A stretch of DNA of 64,000 nt, taken from assembly GCA_902790595.1 (NCBI GenBank), contig CADASL010000004.1:186001-250000 (forward strand), read 5' to 3'. Position 1 is the stretch's first letter. Each line of letters starts with the position of its first letter. This DNA comes from an uncultured Bacteroidales bacterium (lineage in GTDB: Bacteria; Bacteroidota; Bacteroidia; Bacteroidales; SZUA-534). The notes under the pieces are model-generated. The model saw nothing but the letters and a program-made list of their open reading frames with translations. It ran no database searches and was not told the origin of the DNA. A program made the position numbers and the translations under genes. Positions 1 through 7,695 of the stretch are shown in pieces.

Positions 1-1
1 A

Positions 2-34
2 GAGACCGCAGCGCTTGCAGAATTCACTAAATAA
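2..34 (+). CDS. C-terminal tail of an upstream gene, probably glutamate synthase large subunit
   Basis: The first bases read in frame as the end of a protein (last residues ETAALAEFTK then TAA at 32-34), stopping 8 bases before gltD. Because gltB directly precedes gltD in most bacteria, this is probably the end of gltB, but only about eleven residues are visible, so the assignment rests on position and not on similarity. Confidence 0.35.
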   Translation, partial: ETAALAEFTK

Positions 35-42
35 TTACGACT

Positions 43-1512
43 ATGACAAAAGAAGAAATATTGGCTCTGCGCAACGAGCCGTGGCGTGATGAGTTGCGCA
101 AGAAGATGAGCCCAAAAGACCGCGGCGCTCTCGAACGCGTGAAAATGCCCGAACTGACACCCGAATACCGTGTGACAACCTTCACCGAAGAGGTTCAGCA
201 GGGCCTGACAAAAGAGATGGCTGTGGCCGAAGCGCGACGCTGCCTTGACTGCGCCGACCCGTCGTGTATGAAGGGCTGCCCAGTTGGAATCAATATCCCG
301 ACTTTCGTTAAACAGATTGAAAACGAGGATTTTGAGGGCGCCATTGCCACAATCAAACTGACGTCGAGTCTGCCTGCCGTCTGCGGACGTGTCTGCCCGC
401 AGGAAAAACAGTGCGAAGGCAACTGTATAAAACTGAAAATGAAGCAGAAACCAGTGGCTATTGGCTATTTGGAACGCTTCGCAGCCGACTATGAGCGCGA
501 GTCGGGCAAGATGAAAGCCCCGAAATGCGCCCCGAAAAACGGCAAGAAGGTCTGCACCGTTGGTTCAGGCCCGTCGGCTTTGGCTTTTGCCGCCGATATG
601 ATTAAGTTGGGCTACGATGTGACTGTGTTTGAGGCACTTCACGAGATTGGCGGTGTGCTGAAATACGGCATTCCCGAGTTCCGTCTGCCAAACAGCGTGG
701 TTGATGCCGAAATCAACACTCTGCGCGAGATGGGCGTTGATTTCCAACCGAACACAATCGTCGGAAAGACAATTAGTTACGAGCAACTGCACGAGATGGG
801 CTTCGACGGCATTTTCGTCGGCTCGGGTGCAGGTCTGCCGCGCTTTATGAATATTCCAGGCGAGAACCTTATCGGCGTGATGTCGTCGAACGAGTATCTG
901 ACACGTATCAACCTGATGGGCGCAGGCCGCGGACAAGGTTTCGACACCCCTGTGCTGAAAGGCAAGAACGTGGTTGTGTGCGGCGGTGGCAACACTGCAA
1001 TGGACTCTGCCCGCACCGCCAAACGTATGGGCGCCGAGACCGTCACTTTGGTTTACCGTCGTGGCTTGGACGAACTGCCAGCCCGTGCCGAGGAAGTTCA
1101 CCACGCAATGGAGGAGGGTATCGACTTCCACGTGCTGCACAATCCGCTTGAGTATCACGGCGACGAGAACGGCCGCGTGAAAGAAGCCGTTCTGCAGGTG
1201 ATGGAGTTGGGTGAGCCCGATGCTTCGGGACGCCGTTCGCCAGTGCCAGTTGAGGGCAAAACCGAAACCATTCCCGCCGACCTTGTGATTGTGGCCATTG
1301 GCGTATCGCCCAACCCGATTATCCCGACCAACTTCAAAGGTTTGGAAATCTCGAAGAAGGGCACAATCGTTGTCGGTGAGGAGACAATGCAATCGGCAGT
1401 GAAAGACGTGTTTGCAGGCGGCGACATTGTTCGCGGCGGTGCAACCGTAATCCTTGCAATGGGCGACGGCCGCAAAGCCGCAGCCAATATGGATGAGTAC
1501 CTTAAAAAGTAG
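43..1512 (+). CDS. gltD: Glutamate synthase small subunit (NADPH)
   Basis: Electron-input subunit of glutamate synthase: it oxidises NADPH on FAD and passes electrons to the large subunit, which makes glutamate from glutamine and 2-oxoglutarate in the cytoplasm. The N-terminal domain carries two four-cysteine clusters (C67, C70, C75, C79 and C114, C118, C124, C128) for iron-sulfur centres. A FAD-binding GxGxxA loop lies near residues 173-180 and a second dinucleotide loop (CGGGNTAMDSA) near 312. The 489-residue length is normal for the family. The start follows the probable gltB stop by 8 bases, consistent with a gltBD operon. A related NADPH-dependent oxidoreductase (for example NfnB-like) has the same fold, but length and context favour GltD. 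Confidence 0.93.
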   Translation: MTKEEILALRNEPWRDELRKKMSPKDRGALERVKMPELTPEYRVTTFTEEVQQGLTKEMAVAEARRCLDCADPSCMKGCPVGINIPTFVKQIENEDFEGAIATIKLTSSLPAVCGRVCPQEKQCEGNCIKLKMKQKPVAIGYLERFAADYERESGKMKAPKCAPKNGKKVCTVGSGPSALAFAADMIKLGYDVTVFEALHEIGGVLKYGIPEFRLPNSVVDAEINTLREMGVDFQPNTIVGKTISYEQLHEMGFDGIFVGSGAGLPRFMNIPGENLIGVMSSNEYLTRINLMGAGRGQGFDTPVLKGKNVVVCGGGNTAMDSARTAKRMGAETVTLVYRRGLDELPARAEEVHHAMEEGIDFHVLHNPLEYHGDENGRVKEAVLQVMELGEPDASGRRSPVPVEGKTETIPADLVIVAIGVSPNPIIPTNFKGLEISKKGTIVVGEETMQSAVKDVFAGGDIVRGGATVILAMGDGRKAAANMDEYLKK

Positions 1513-1557
1513 GAGTTAGGATTTAGGAGTTGAGAGCCTAAATTGACTGATTATGAT

Positions 1558-1594
1558 AAAGCGGAATTCCCAGAGATGGGGTTCCGCTTTTTTT
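1558..1594 (+). terminator. Intrinsic terminator of the glt operon
   Basis: AAAGCGGAA pairs with TTCCGCTTT (1558-1566 with 1582-1590), with further pairing of CCC and GGG inside, followed by a run of T to 1594. It lies 45 bases after the gltD stop. Confidence 0.85.
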
Positions 1595-1674
1595 GATTGT
1601 CATTTTTTCGCACAGATGACACAGAAAACACTGATTTCCCACAGGAATTCTTCAATCGTAGCACACTGATATAG

Positions 1675-2655
1675 TTACTTGGTTGGCAACGACTTGATAT
1701 TGTCAAGAAAATCCTTTTCCACCTGGCTTAATGTTCGTTGCTGGTATTTTTTGTACTCGTTGGTTGCGTGTTCAATGGCTTGCTGGTGCGACACTTGTCC
1801 CGAACCTTGAAGCAATTTCTCACCGCTCATTGTCAGAATATTATCTAAATGCTGCGCCCAATCTTTCATTGTCATTGCTTGCTGGCGTTCCGCTTGGCGC
1901 TCGGCAAAATCGAGGTAACCTGAAACAATCTGGCCCATTGCGCGCAATTCCTTCTCGTTCAGATAGTTCTTCGCCACAACGGCGTCTTTCAAATGAGGTC
2001 TATCGCCTTCAAATGTCGTAAGCCCCATAAATTCCTTCTCGGCATCGGCACGACTGACGATAACTTCCGCCGCTGTTTGCCCGTGAACAGCATAATGAAT
2101 CTTGTTTTGAACACGCTTGAAAAACTCCACTGAAATGTCGGTGCGTGGGTCATAATCGATGCTTGTGGCATAAATATCCAAAACCTGACGGTAAAATACC
2201 TTTTCCGACGAACGGATGTCGCGTATGCGTTCAATAAGTTCCTTCCAATATCCACCGCCACCAAGATTTTTCAAGCGGTTATCGTCAAGCACAAAGCCTT
2301 TGCGGATGTAGTCGTTTAGTCGTTTAGTTGCCCAAATACGAAATTGGGTGCCACGCAGCGATTTAACTCTGTACCCTACAGAAATAATGACATCAAGATT
2401 ATAATAATCTACTTGATATGTTTTTCCGTCTGCGGCAGTTGTTGCAAATTTTGCAACAACTGAATCGGAGGACAACTCTCCTTCGGTGAATATATTTTTT
2501 ATGTGACGCGAAATAGTCGATTTGTCACGTTGAAATAATTCCGCCATTAAATCAATTGACAGCCAAACAGTATCGCCAGCCATCTGCACATCAATCTTTA
2601 CCGCGCCATCATCGGTTTGGTAAATAATTATCTCTTGCGTGTTTTCATTTGCCAT
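1675..2655 (-). CDS. RhuM family protein
   Basis: A 326-residue RhuM-type protein, named after a gene on a Salmonella pathogenicity island; the biochemical role is not established. The family signature is clear: an N-terminal winged-helix-like part (VWLSIDLMAELFQRDKSTIS, about residues 30-49) that looks DNA binding, then the YYNLDVIISVGYRVKS and GTQFRIWA segments near residues 85-110, and a helical C-terminal half. The same fold occurs in phage antirepressor-like proteins and in accessory islands. Here it sits tail-out beside a broken YhcG-type nuclease, a SIR2-like protein and a Fic protein, all on the same strand, so this stretch looks like acquired DNA. No function should be inferred beyond likely DNA binding. 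Confidence 0.85.
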   Translation of the reverse strand: MANENTQEIIIYQTDDGAVKIDVQMAGDTVWLSIDLMAELFQRDKSTISRHIKNIFTEGELSSDSVVAKFATTAADGKTYQVDYYNLDVIISVGYRVKSLRGTQFRIWATKRLNDYIRKGFVLDDNRLKNLGGGGYWKELIERIRDIRSSEKVFYRQVLDIYATSIDYDPRTDISVEFFKRVQNKIHYAVHGQTAAEVIVSRADAEKEFMGLTTFEGDRPHLKDAVVAKNYLNEKELRAMGQIVSGYLDFAERQAERQQAMTMKDWAQHLDNILTMSGEKLLQGSGQVSHQQAIEHATNEYKKYQQRTLSQVEKDFLDNIKSLPTK

Positions 2656-2733
2656 ATTCTGTTTTTTCAGAGTAATTAATTAGTTTTTTATTCCATCTCA
2701 AAAGGTGGAACAGTGTCCCACCTTTTGTAAAAC

Positions 2734-2873
2734 TTATATACATTTTTTGATATACAATAGGTTGCTCTTATCAAAACTTTCTCCATAACGCTCCATTAAG
2801 TCGTGCGAAAGGCGATTAATAAACTCAGAGCCATATACAGCACGTTTATTGCCTTTAGTTCATATTCCATCAT
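2734..2873 (-). pseudogene. Remnant of a YhcG/DUF1016 (PDDEXK) nuclease, N-terminal part
   Basis: Reading the minus strand from an ATG at 2873 gives MMEYELKAI and then, after a one-base shift of frame, KRAVYGSEFINRLSHDL followed by a further stretch (MERYGESF, then KSNLLYIKKCI) ending in a stop at 2734. The pattern RAxYG..hxxLSxxLxxxYGxxFxxxNLxxhKK is that of the DUF1016 N-terminal domain of YhcG-like proteins. The rest of the gene, including the nuclease domain, is missing; the sequence runs into the promoter region of rhuM. It is broken by both a frameshift and a truncation. It was too short and disrupted to appear as an open reading frame. Confidence 0.7.
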
Positions 2874-2952
2874 TACAATTATTTATTACATATCATATTT
2901 TCAGTCCATTAAATATGCGGTTATTGCTCTATCAACACGTTTTTTAATATAA

Positions 2953-4026
2953 TTATAATTCTGGTGGTAAAAAGAATTGGTCGGTATCTTCCTTTAACTC
3001 TATTTGTTCGTCAGAAATACTATTTTTTACTGCCTTGAAATTTTGTTTTATTCGGTTGGGGTTTTTATCTTGAATATATATTTTCACATTAGGTTTTAAT
3101 TTGTTGAGTATTCGTCTATCTATTTCCCGATTAAAAAACGGGAAAGTATACCCTATAATAACCAACACATCGGTTGCTGCAACTATCTCATCCGTACGAT
3201 AAAATAGTATATCAGAAGGCTTGTTGCTGTCAAATGCGAATGACAAATTTGTATTATTCTTGCGTGATGGGTCTATTTCTCCAACATATAATTTATATAA
3301 ATAAACAATATCATATAAAATACATCTAACTGGACTTGCTACAACTTCCCCATATGTATTCTGACGGCCATATTTCTTTATTTTTTCTTTAAGATTATGC
3401 CTATATTCAGGTATCGACTCAGCACCTTGAAACGTGGCAGAACCATTAAGTTTAAGAATGTCAAATGGTTGGTATTCTGATGATAATTTTGAACCTATAC
3501 TAAGCTTATTATCTTTGTCATATTCATTATATGCTATTTCAAATTGACTGTCATAGTTCCAAGATAGTACTTTAATGTGTGAAGGGAATTGCCGACGACT
3601 TTGTAAAATATTAGCAAGAAAAGTGTCATATCGCGCATCTGGTTCGCTTATCACTTGTTCCAAAATAAAATAAAAAGTTAGTAAACGCTCTAAGTGTTCA
3701 AGCTCTGGATTTTTCCCTTGCAACACCATTTTTTTAGCATATGTATCAATGGTTGCATTTCGTTGGCAAGCCACATATAACCGTTCCAAATTATTTAATA
3801 AAAGTTGTTTGGCATTTTTCCAATCGTTTATGCTGTTCAGTCCAAGATGAGGGAAATTACTTACTTTATCATCTTCAAGAAATTCGGCATTCCAGATTTG
3901 ATTGTAGTAATACATCAATCGATCCGTAATCTCATTCACACAAGGTAAGCCATCTAAAATGGCATTCTCTTCGCTTCGTTTGCCGGCACTTGCACCTGCT
4001 CCTATTAGATACGTTACATTTACCAT
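2953..4026 (-). CDS. SIR2-like NAD-binding domain protein
   Basis: A 357-residue protein of the divergent SIR2 class found in many antiviral systems, where the domain usually destroys NAD+ on infection. Visible motifs are the N-terminal dinucleotide loop (VTYLIGAGASAGKR, residues 4-17), the NYD motif (LSWNYDSQFE, N at about 157) and a C-terminal Rossmann strand (VLVIIGYTFPFFNREID). At the place where the family has the catalytic LHG, this protein has LKLNGSA, that is Asn in place of His. I start it at the ATG at 4026, not at 4056, because the motif should lie near the N-terminus and the extra ten residues are hydrophobic without being a signal peptide. The gene is clearly more AT-rich than the core genes, a sign of transfer. 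No partner such as HerA is adjacent. Confidence 0.75.
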   Translation of the reverse strand: MVNVTYLIGAGASAGKRSEENAILDGLPCVNEITDRLMYYYNQIWNAEFLEDDKVSNFPHLGLNSINDWKNAKQLLLNNLERLYVACQRNATIDTYAKKMVLQGKNPELEHLERLLTFYFILEQVISEPDARYDTFLANILQSRRQFPSHIKVLSWNYDSQFEIAYNEYDKDNKLSIGSKLSSEYQPFDILKLNGSATFQGAESIPEYRHNLKEKIKKYGRQNTYGEVVASPVRCILYDIVYLYKLYVGEIDPSRKNNTNLSFAFDSNKPSDILFYRTDEIVAATDVLVIIGYTFPFFNREIDRRILNKLKPNVKIYIQDKNPNRIKQNFKAVKNSISDEQIELKEDTDQFFLPPEL

Positions 4027-4123
4027 AATTACAAATATTATAAAATCTAACATCAACGGTAGCTATCTTCATTTGGAAACAGCCACTGCCAGTTATTTCA
4101 TATTTCTGTTTTTTGTCATTTTC

Positions 4124-5023
4124 TTATTCTTCCTGCTCATAATAATAAGAATAATCAATTCCCTTCATAAACAATTCACGGTCAGTAATTTGGTCGGAAA
4201 GGGCTTGTTTTAGTAGAGATTTGATTGGTTTTGAGTCGGTTGTGCTGGCGTGCATAGCATTCAGATAGGCATTCTTGTCGATTTTACTCCAGTCAACGCA
4301 TTGTTTCAGAGAGTGTTTGAAGATAATGTCAAGCCAGATTCGTGTGCTGCGGCCGTTGCCTTCCATAAAAGGGTGGGCCATATTCATTTCCACATACTTG
4401 TCAACAATCTCGTCGAAAGTGGTTTGCGGCATTTGCTCAATAATTTCCAGATTCTGTGGCAGATACTCGGCGCGGCAGAACAAGGTTCCGCCTTTCGAGA
4501 TTGTCTTTGTGCGTATCTTGCCAGCAAAATCGTACAACCCGCCGAACAAAAAGGCGTGGATTTTTTGCATTGCTTTTACTGTGCCGACTTCGTTTTCTGC
4601 AATCAGATTGCTCTCCCACAGCGAATAGGCTTTCTTGCGGCTTTGGCCGTCGATTGAGTTATCGCTATAGGTAAACCAATCGAGAAACTCGTTTGCACGG
4701 TTGTTGGGGATTTTTTTTGCCAACAACTCAACGCCTGCCTGGTCAACGACATCAGTCAGATATGATTTTCCGTCGGCCGCCTTGAGTTTCATCCGATTGA
4801 TGGCACCATTCAGTTGGTTAGCGCCACTAACCAACTCGCTCGATTCTTTTCGGATTTTCGTTTTCAGATACTTCCAATAATTACGGTTCTTCTGATAATC
4901 GTCTTGCTCGTTGATGGCGCCAATAATGTCAAGCACAGAGAAATACCACTTGCTTTCATCGTCATTCCAAATGGCACGAACTTCGCGGTCCTTGAAAAAT
5001 CGTATGGATAGTTTATTAGTCAT
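4124..5023 (-). CDS. Fic domain protein with Bro-N-like N-terminus
   Basis: Fic enzymes transfer AMP or another nucleotide moiety to hydroxyl groups of target proteins. The complete catalytic motif HPFMEGNGRSTR is present at residues 217-228, and the upstream FAGKIRTKTISKGGT segment (167-180) matches the flap of the cell-filamentation Fic class. Residues 1-115 look like a Bro-N/antirepressor-type domain (WYFSVLDIIGA, then AADGKSYLTDV), so this is a fusion of a presumed DNA-binding or regulatory head with Fic. I do not see a clear inhibitory (S/T)xxxE(G/N) helix or a separate antitoxin gene. It is the first gene of the minus-strand accessory group, 97 bases upstream of the SIR2-like gene. Function in this organism is unknown. 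Confidence 0.85.
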   Translation of the reverse strand: MTNKLSIRFFKDREVRAIWNDDESKWYFSVLDIIGAINEQDDYQKNRNYWKYLKTKIRKESSELVSGANQLNGAINRMKLKAADGKSYLTDVVDQAGVELLAKKIPNNRANEFLDWFTYSDNSIDGQSRKKAYSLWESNLIAENEVGTVKAMQKIHAFLFGGLYDFAGKIRTKTISKGGTLFCRAEYLPQNLEIIEQMPQTTFDEIVDKYVEMNMAHPFMEGNGRSTRIWLDIIFKHSLKQCVDWSKIDKNAYLNAMHASTTDSKPIKSLLKQALSDQITDRELFMKGIDYSYYYEQEE

Positions 5024-5187
5024 ATTGGTATCAAAAATACTAATTATAATTCACTTTCTCAATCCTTCGGGCGGCAATCGGTGGAATCTTCGGCTTTCCA
5101 CATCGTGATAAACGGAAATCTTAAAGAGATAAAAGAAAGATTGGTCTATTTATTTTAATAAGCATACCAATTTAATGGGGAAAAGAA

Positions 5188-5195
5188 TATTTTTG
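5188..5195 (+). promoter_or_regulatory. Candidate -7 element (TATTTTTG)
   Basis: Matches the Bacteroidota -7 consensus TAnnTTTG exactly and lies 30 bases before the nitroreductase start, giving a leader of about 23 bases. No clear TTTG is found at the -33 position, so this is a candidate only. Confidence 0.5.
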
Positions 5196-5225
5196 AAACT
5201 CGTTAATAATTAAATCACTACAACT

Positions 5226-5867
5226 ATGAAGAAGATTCTTCTTTCAATCGCATCGGTGGCAGCCGTGGCAGTGACTAACGCACAGGACATCAATCTGCCA
5301 GCCCCCGATTTCTCGCAATCATCAACTTCGACCATCGAAGCCTTGAAAACACGTCACTCGGTTCGCAGTTTCACCAATAAGGAACTGACCAACCAGCAGT
5401 TGAGCAATCTGTGCTGGGCTGCCTGCGGCCAGTCGCGCGACGCTCAGCACATCACCGCCCCGACGGCGATGAACAAGCAGGAAATTCGCCTTTTCGTCTT
5501 CACCAAAAACGGCGCCTTTGAGTACGTTGCAAAGGACAACAAACTTGTGAAGAAGGCCGATGGCGACCAACGCTCACTGATTGCAGGTGGCAAACAGTTC
5601 AAGCAGGATTTTGTGATGGACTGCCCCGTTTCGCTGCTGATGGTTATCGATTTTGAGAAATTCGGCAGCCAGGACAGCCACGCCCAGATGATGGGCTGCG
5701 TTGATGCTGGCATTGTCAGCGAGAACATCAATCTCTACTGCCAGTCGGTGGGGCTTGCCACCGTGCCGCGTGCAACACACGACACTGAAGGTCTCAAGGC
5801 TTTGCTGGGACTCGGCGACAAGCAACTTCCGATACTGAACAACCCTGTGGGATTCGAGAAGAAGTAA
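5226..5867 (+). CDS. Secreted nitroreductase/SagB-type flavoprotein
   Basis: A 213-residue protein with an N-terminal signal peptide (MKKILLSIASVAAVAVTNAQ) followed by a nitroreductase fold: TRHSVRSF near residue 39 is the FMN-binding RxSxRxF segment, and the AQMMGCVDAGIVSENINLY helix near residue 156 is the dimer core. Such proteins reduce nitro compounds, quinones or other electron acceptors using FMN; the natural substrate here is not known. The signal peptide implies export to the periplasm, which is unusual for an FMN enzyme but common in Bacteroidota for this subclass. It appears to be a single-gene unit, with its own promoter candidate and terminator. Confidence 0.85.
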   Translation: MKKILLSIASVAAVAVTNAQDINLPAPDFSQSSTSTIEALKTRHSVRSFTNKELTNQQLSNLCWAACGQSRDAQHITAPTAMNKQEIRLFVFTKNGAFEYVAKDNKLVKKADGDQRSLIAGGKQFKQDFVMDCPVSLLMVIDFEKFGSQDSHAQMMGCVDAGIVSENINLYCQSVGLATVPRATHDTEGLKALLGLGDKQLPILNNPVGFEKK

Positions 5868-5900
5868 GGCTCTGGCGGGTTCGCAGGAAAAAATCAAAAA

Positions 5901-5924
5901 GGGAATCTTCGGGTTCCCTTTTTT
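5901..5924 (+). terminator. Intrinsic terminator after the nitroreductase
   Basis: GGGAATC pairs with GGTTCCC around a TTCG tetraloop (5901-5918), followed directly by six T (5919-5924). Confidence 0.92.
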
Positions 5925-6094
5925 GCTGATAATTGGTTGTTTCGAGTCGCTTTCGGCTTGATGGCAATAGCAGAAAAAACATCTGGAATTAAATTCGCCC
6001 GTCAAGTGGGAAATGATGCACCGCTTATTTTGCGGTGTGCCCCGATTGTGTGCGATTATCCAATTACCTGTTTAGTCATTTTCATTTATTTATG

Positions 6095-6102
6095 TACCTT
6101 AG
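6095..6102 (+). promoter_or_regulatory. Weak candidate -7 element (TACCTTAG)
   Basis: One mismatch to TAnnTTTG, 18 bases before the GT39 gene start. No clear -33 element. Offered because the preceding terminator shows that this gene needs its own promoter. Confidence 0.3.
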
Positions 6103-6120
6103 CGCCGCAAATTTCGAAGT

Positions 6121-7554
6121 ATGAAAAAGGCTCTGATAGTAGTTATCGTCCTGAATGTGTTGCGGTTAGCATTTATGCCGTTTATCGGCTTGACGCCGCA
6201 GGAATCGTACTTCGCCTACTACGCCGACCATCTTTCGCTTTCGTATTTCGACCATCCGCCATTGGTGGGCTACACTATCTGGTTGTTTATGAAGGCGTTT
6301 GGACATAATATGTTCGCCGTCAAATTCGCGGCGTTTCTGATAACATTGTTGACGCAGCTGGCCTTTTTCGCGCTGGCATCGAGAGTGTTGCGGAGCGGAC
6401 GCAAGTATCTGGCCTGGATAATGTTCTGCACATCGATGATGGTGACATCGCTCTCGCTGCAGAACTGCCCCGATGTGGTTCTGGCGCTATTCTGGACGCT
6501 CTCAGTCTGGGCGCTCTACCGCGCTATTTTTGAGGGTGAAAACCGTTTTTGGATTTATGCCGGACTTTTTATGGGATTGGCTTTCGACAGCAAATATCCG
6601 GCTGCCGGTCTGCCCGCGGGTCTGCTCATTTTCCTTCTCTTCTCGGGCCGTTACCGCCATCTGCTTGCAAAGCCGTGGCCCTACATATCGATACTGACAA
6701 TGCTTTTGCTGGCCCTGCCGGTGCTCATCTGGAACGCGCAGAACGATTTCGTCTCGTTCCGCCTCGACTCGGTGCTCCGGTCCGAGCCGTTCGACAGCGA
6801 CACACCGCAGAATCTTTTCCAATTTATTCTTTCACAGATAATTATACTGATGCCGGTGCTGTTTGTCGGGCTTTGGTGGCTGTTCGGGAAATATATGTGG
6901 CGCATTGTTACAAAGCCCAACCAAACCAACCCCGAAATGTGGTTTCTGCTGAGCTTCTTCCTGCCCACGTTCATCGGTGTTTATTTGGTGTCGATATTTG
7001 GCGAGGTGAAATATAACTGGCTGATACCTACATATATAACCGGCATTATAATGGTGGCGCGATTCCTTAATCTGCGCTGGCAGAAGTGGCATTGGATATT
7101 GACATCGGCACTCTACGCCGTGTGCATCTATTTTATAGTGCTGGCGCCGCAATCGGCCTATGTGCGCTACGATTTGGGACTTGACTCGGAACAGCTTGCC
7201 CACGAGGTCGATTCGGTTCACGCCGCCAATCCGGGTACGTTTGTTTTTGCCACCGACGGCTACAAAACAGCATCGAAACTCAGTTTCTACAGCAACGATA
7301 CCATTTACGGTCCGCAGGTAATTAACCAACCGCCGTATCATTTTGGTTATGTGGGGATTGACTCCAAGCAACTGACTGGCAAAAACGGCATTTTGGTTAA
7401 GCCTCGGCTAAACAGCAGCACGCCTTTCCACCTGATTGTGCCTTATTTCGACGATGTTAAGAAAATCCATAGTGTGAAGATTGCCGGCGTTGAGGCTTAT
7501 GGCGTTTTCTATTGCACGGGTTACAAAGGTCAAGGTGTTGATGTTCAGCAATAA
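6121..7554 (+). CDS. GT39/ArnT-like membrane glycosyltransferase
   Basis: A 477-residue multi-pass membrane protein of the GT39/GT83 (PMT/ArnT) type, which uses polyprenyl-phosphate sugars to glycosylate lipids or proteins on the periplasmic side. The hallmark is the first periplasmic loop, LTPQESYFAYYADHLSLSYF followed by DHPPLVGY (residues 22-50), equivalent to the DEAYYW...YFDHPP motif of the family; the usual first Asp is Gln here but the Glu is kept. About ten hydrophobic segments follow, and the C-terminal 130 residues form a soluble periplasmic domain. The acceptor cannot be told from sequence. Flanked by unrelated genes, so probably transcribed alone. Confidence 0.8.
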   Translation: MKKALIVVIVLNVLRLAFMPFIGLTPQESYFAYYADHLSLSYFDHPPLVGYTIWLFMKAFGHNMFAVKFAAFLITLLTQLAFFALASRVLRSGRKYLAWIMFCTSMMVTSLSLQNCPDVVLALFWTLSVWALYRAIFEGENRFWIYAGLFMGLAFDSKYPAAGLPAGLLIFLLFSGRYRHLLAKPWPYISILTMLLLALPVLIWNAQNDFVSFRLDSVLRSEPFDSDTPQNLFQFILSQIIILMPVLFVGLWWLFGKYMWRIVTKPNQTNPEMWFLLSFFLPTFIGVYLVSIFGEVKYNWLIPTYITGIIMVARFLNLRWQKWHWILTSALYAVCIYFIVLAPQSAYVRYDLGLDSEQLAHEVDSVHAANPGTFVFATDGYKTASKLSFYSNDTIYGPQVINQPPYHFGYVGIDSKQLTGKNGILVKPRLNSSTPFHLIVPYFDDVKKIHSVKIAGVEAYGVFYCTGYKGQGVDVQQ

Positions 7555-7695
7555 ACGCTTGTTTGGCGCGGAGTGTTGACACCATCGGCGCAAGACCGAA
7601 ATTTTTAATGAAGTTGTGCCGACAATCGGCGAACCTTAATAATTTAGCAACACTATTATTGATAGATATATCTAACTATAAAATATTGAAACATA

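Noticed and set aside
565..1392. 275-codon frame antisense to gltD
   Set aside because: Shadow of gltD; no domain and no start context.
3959..4213. 84-codon frame opposite the SIR2/Fic junction
   Set aside because: AT-rich chance frame that overlaps two better supported genes.
7555..7695. SAM-type riboswitch before metY
   Set aside because: Only a 5-bp inverted repeat is present; none of the conserved SAM-binding core sequences is seen.
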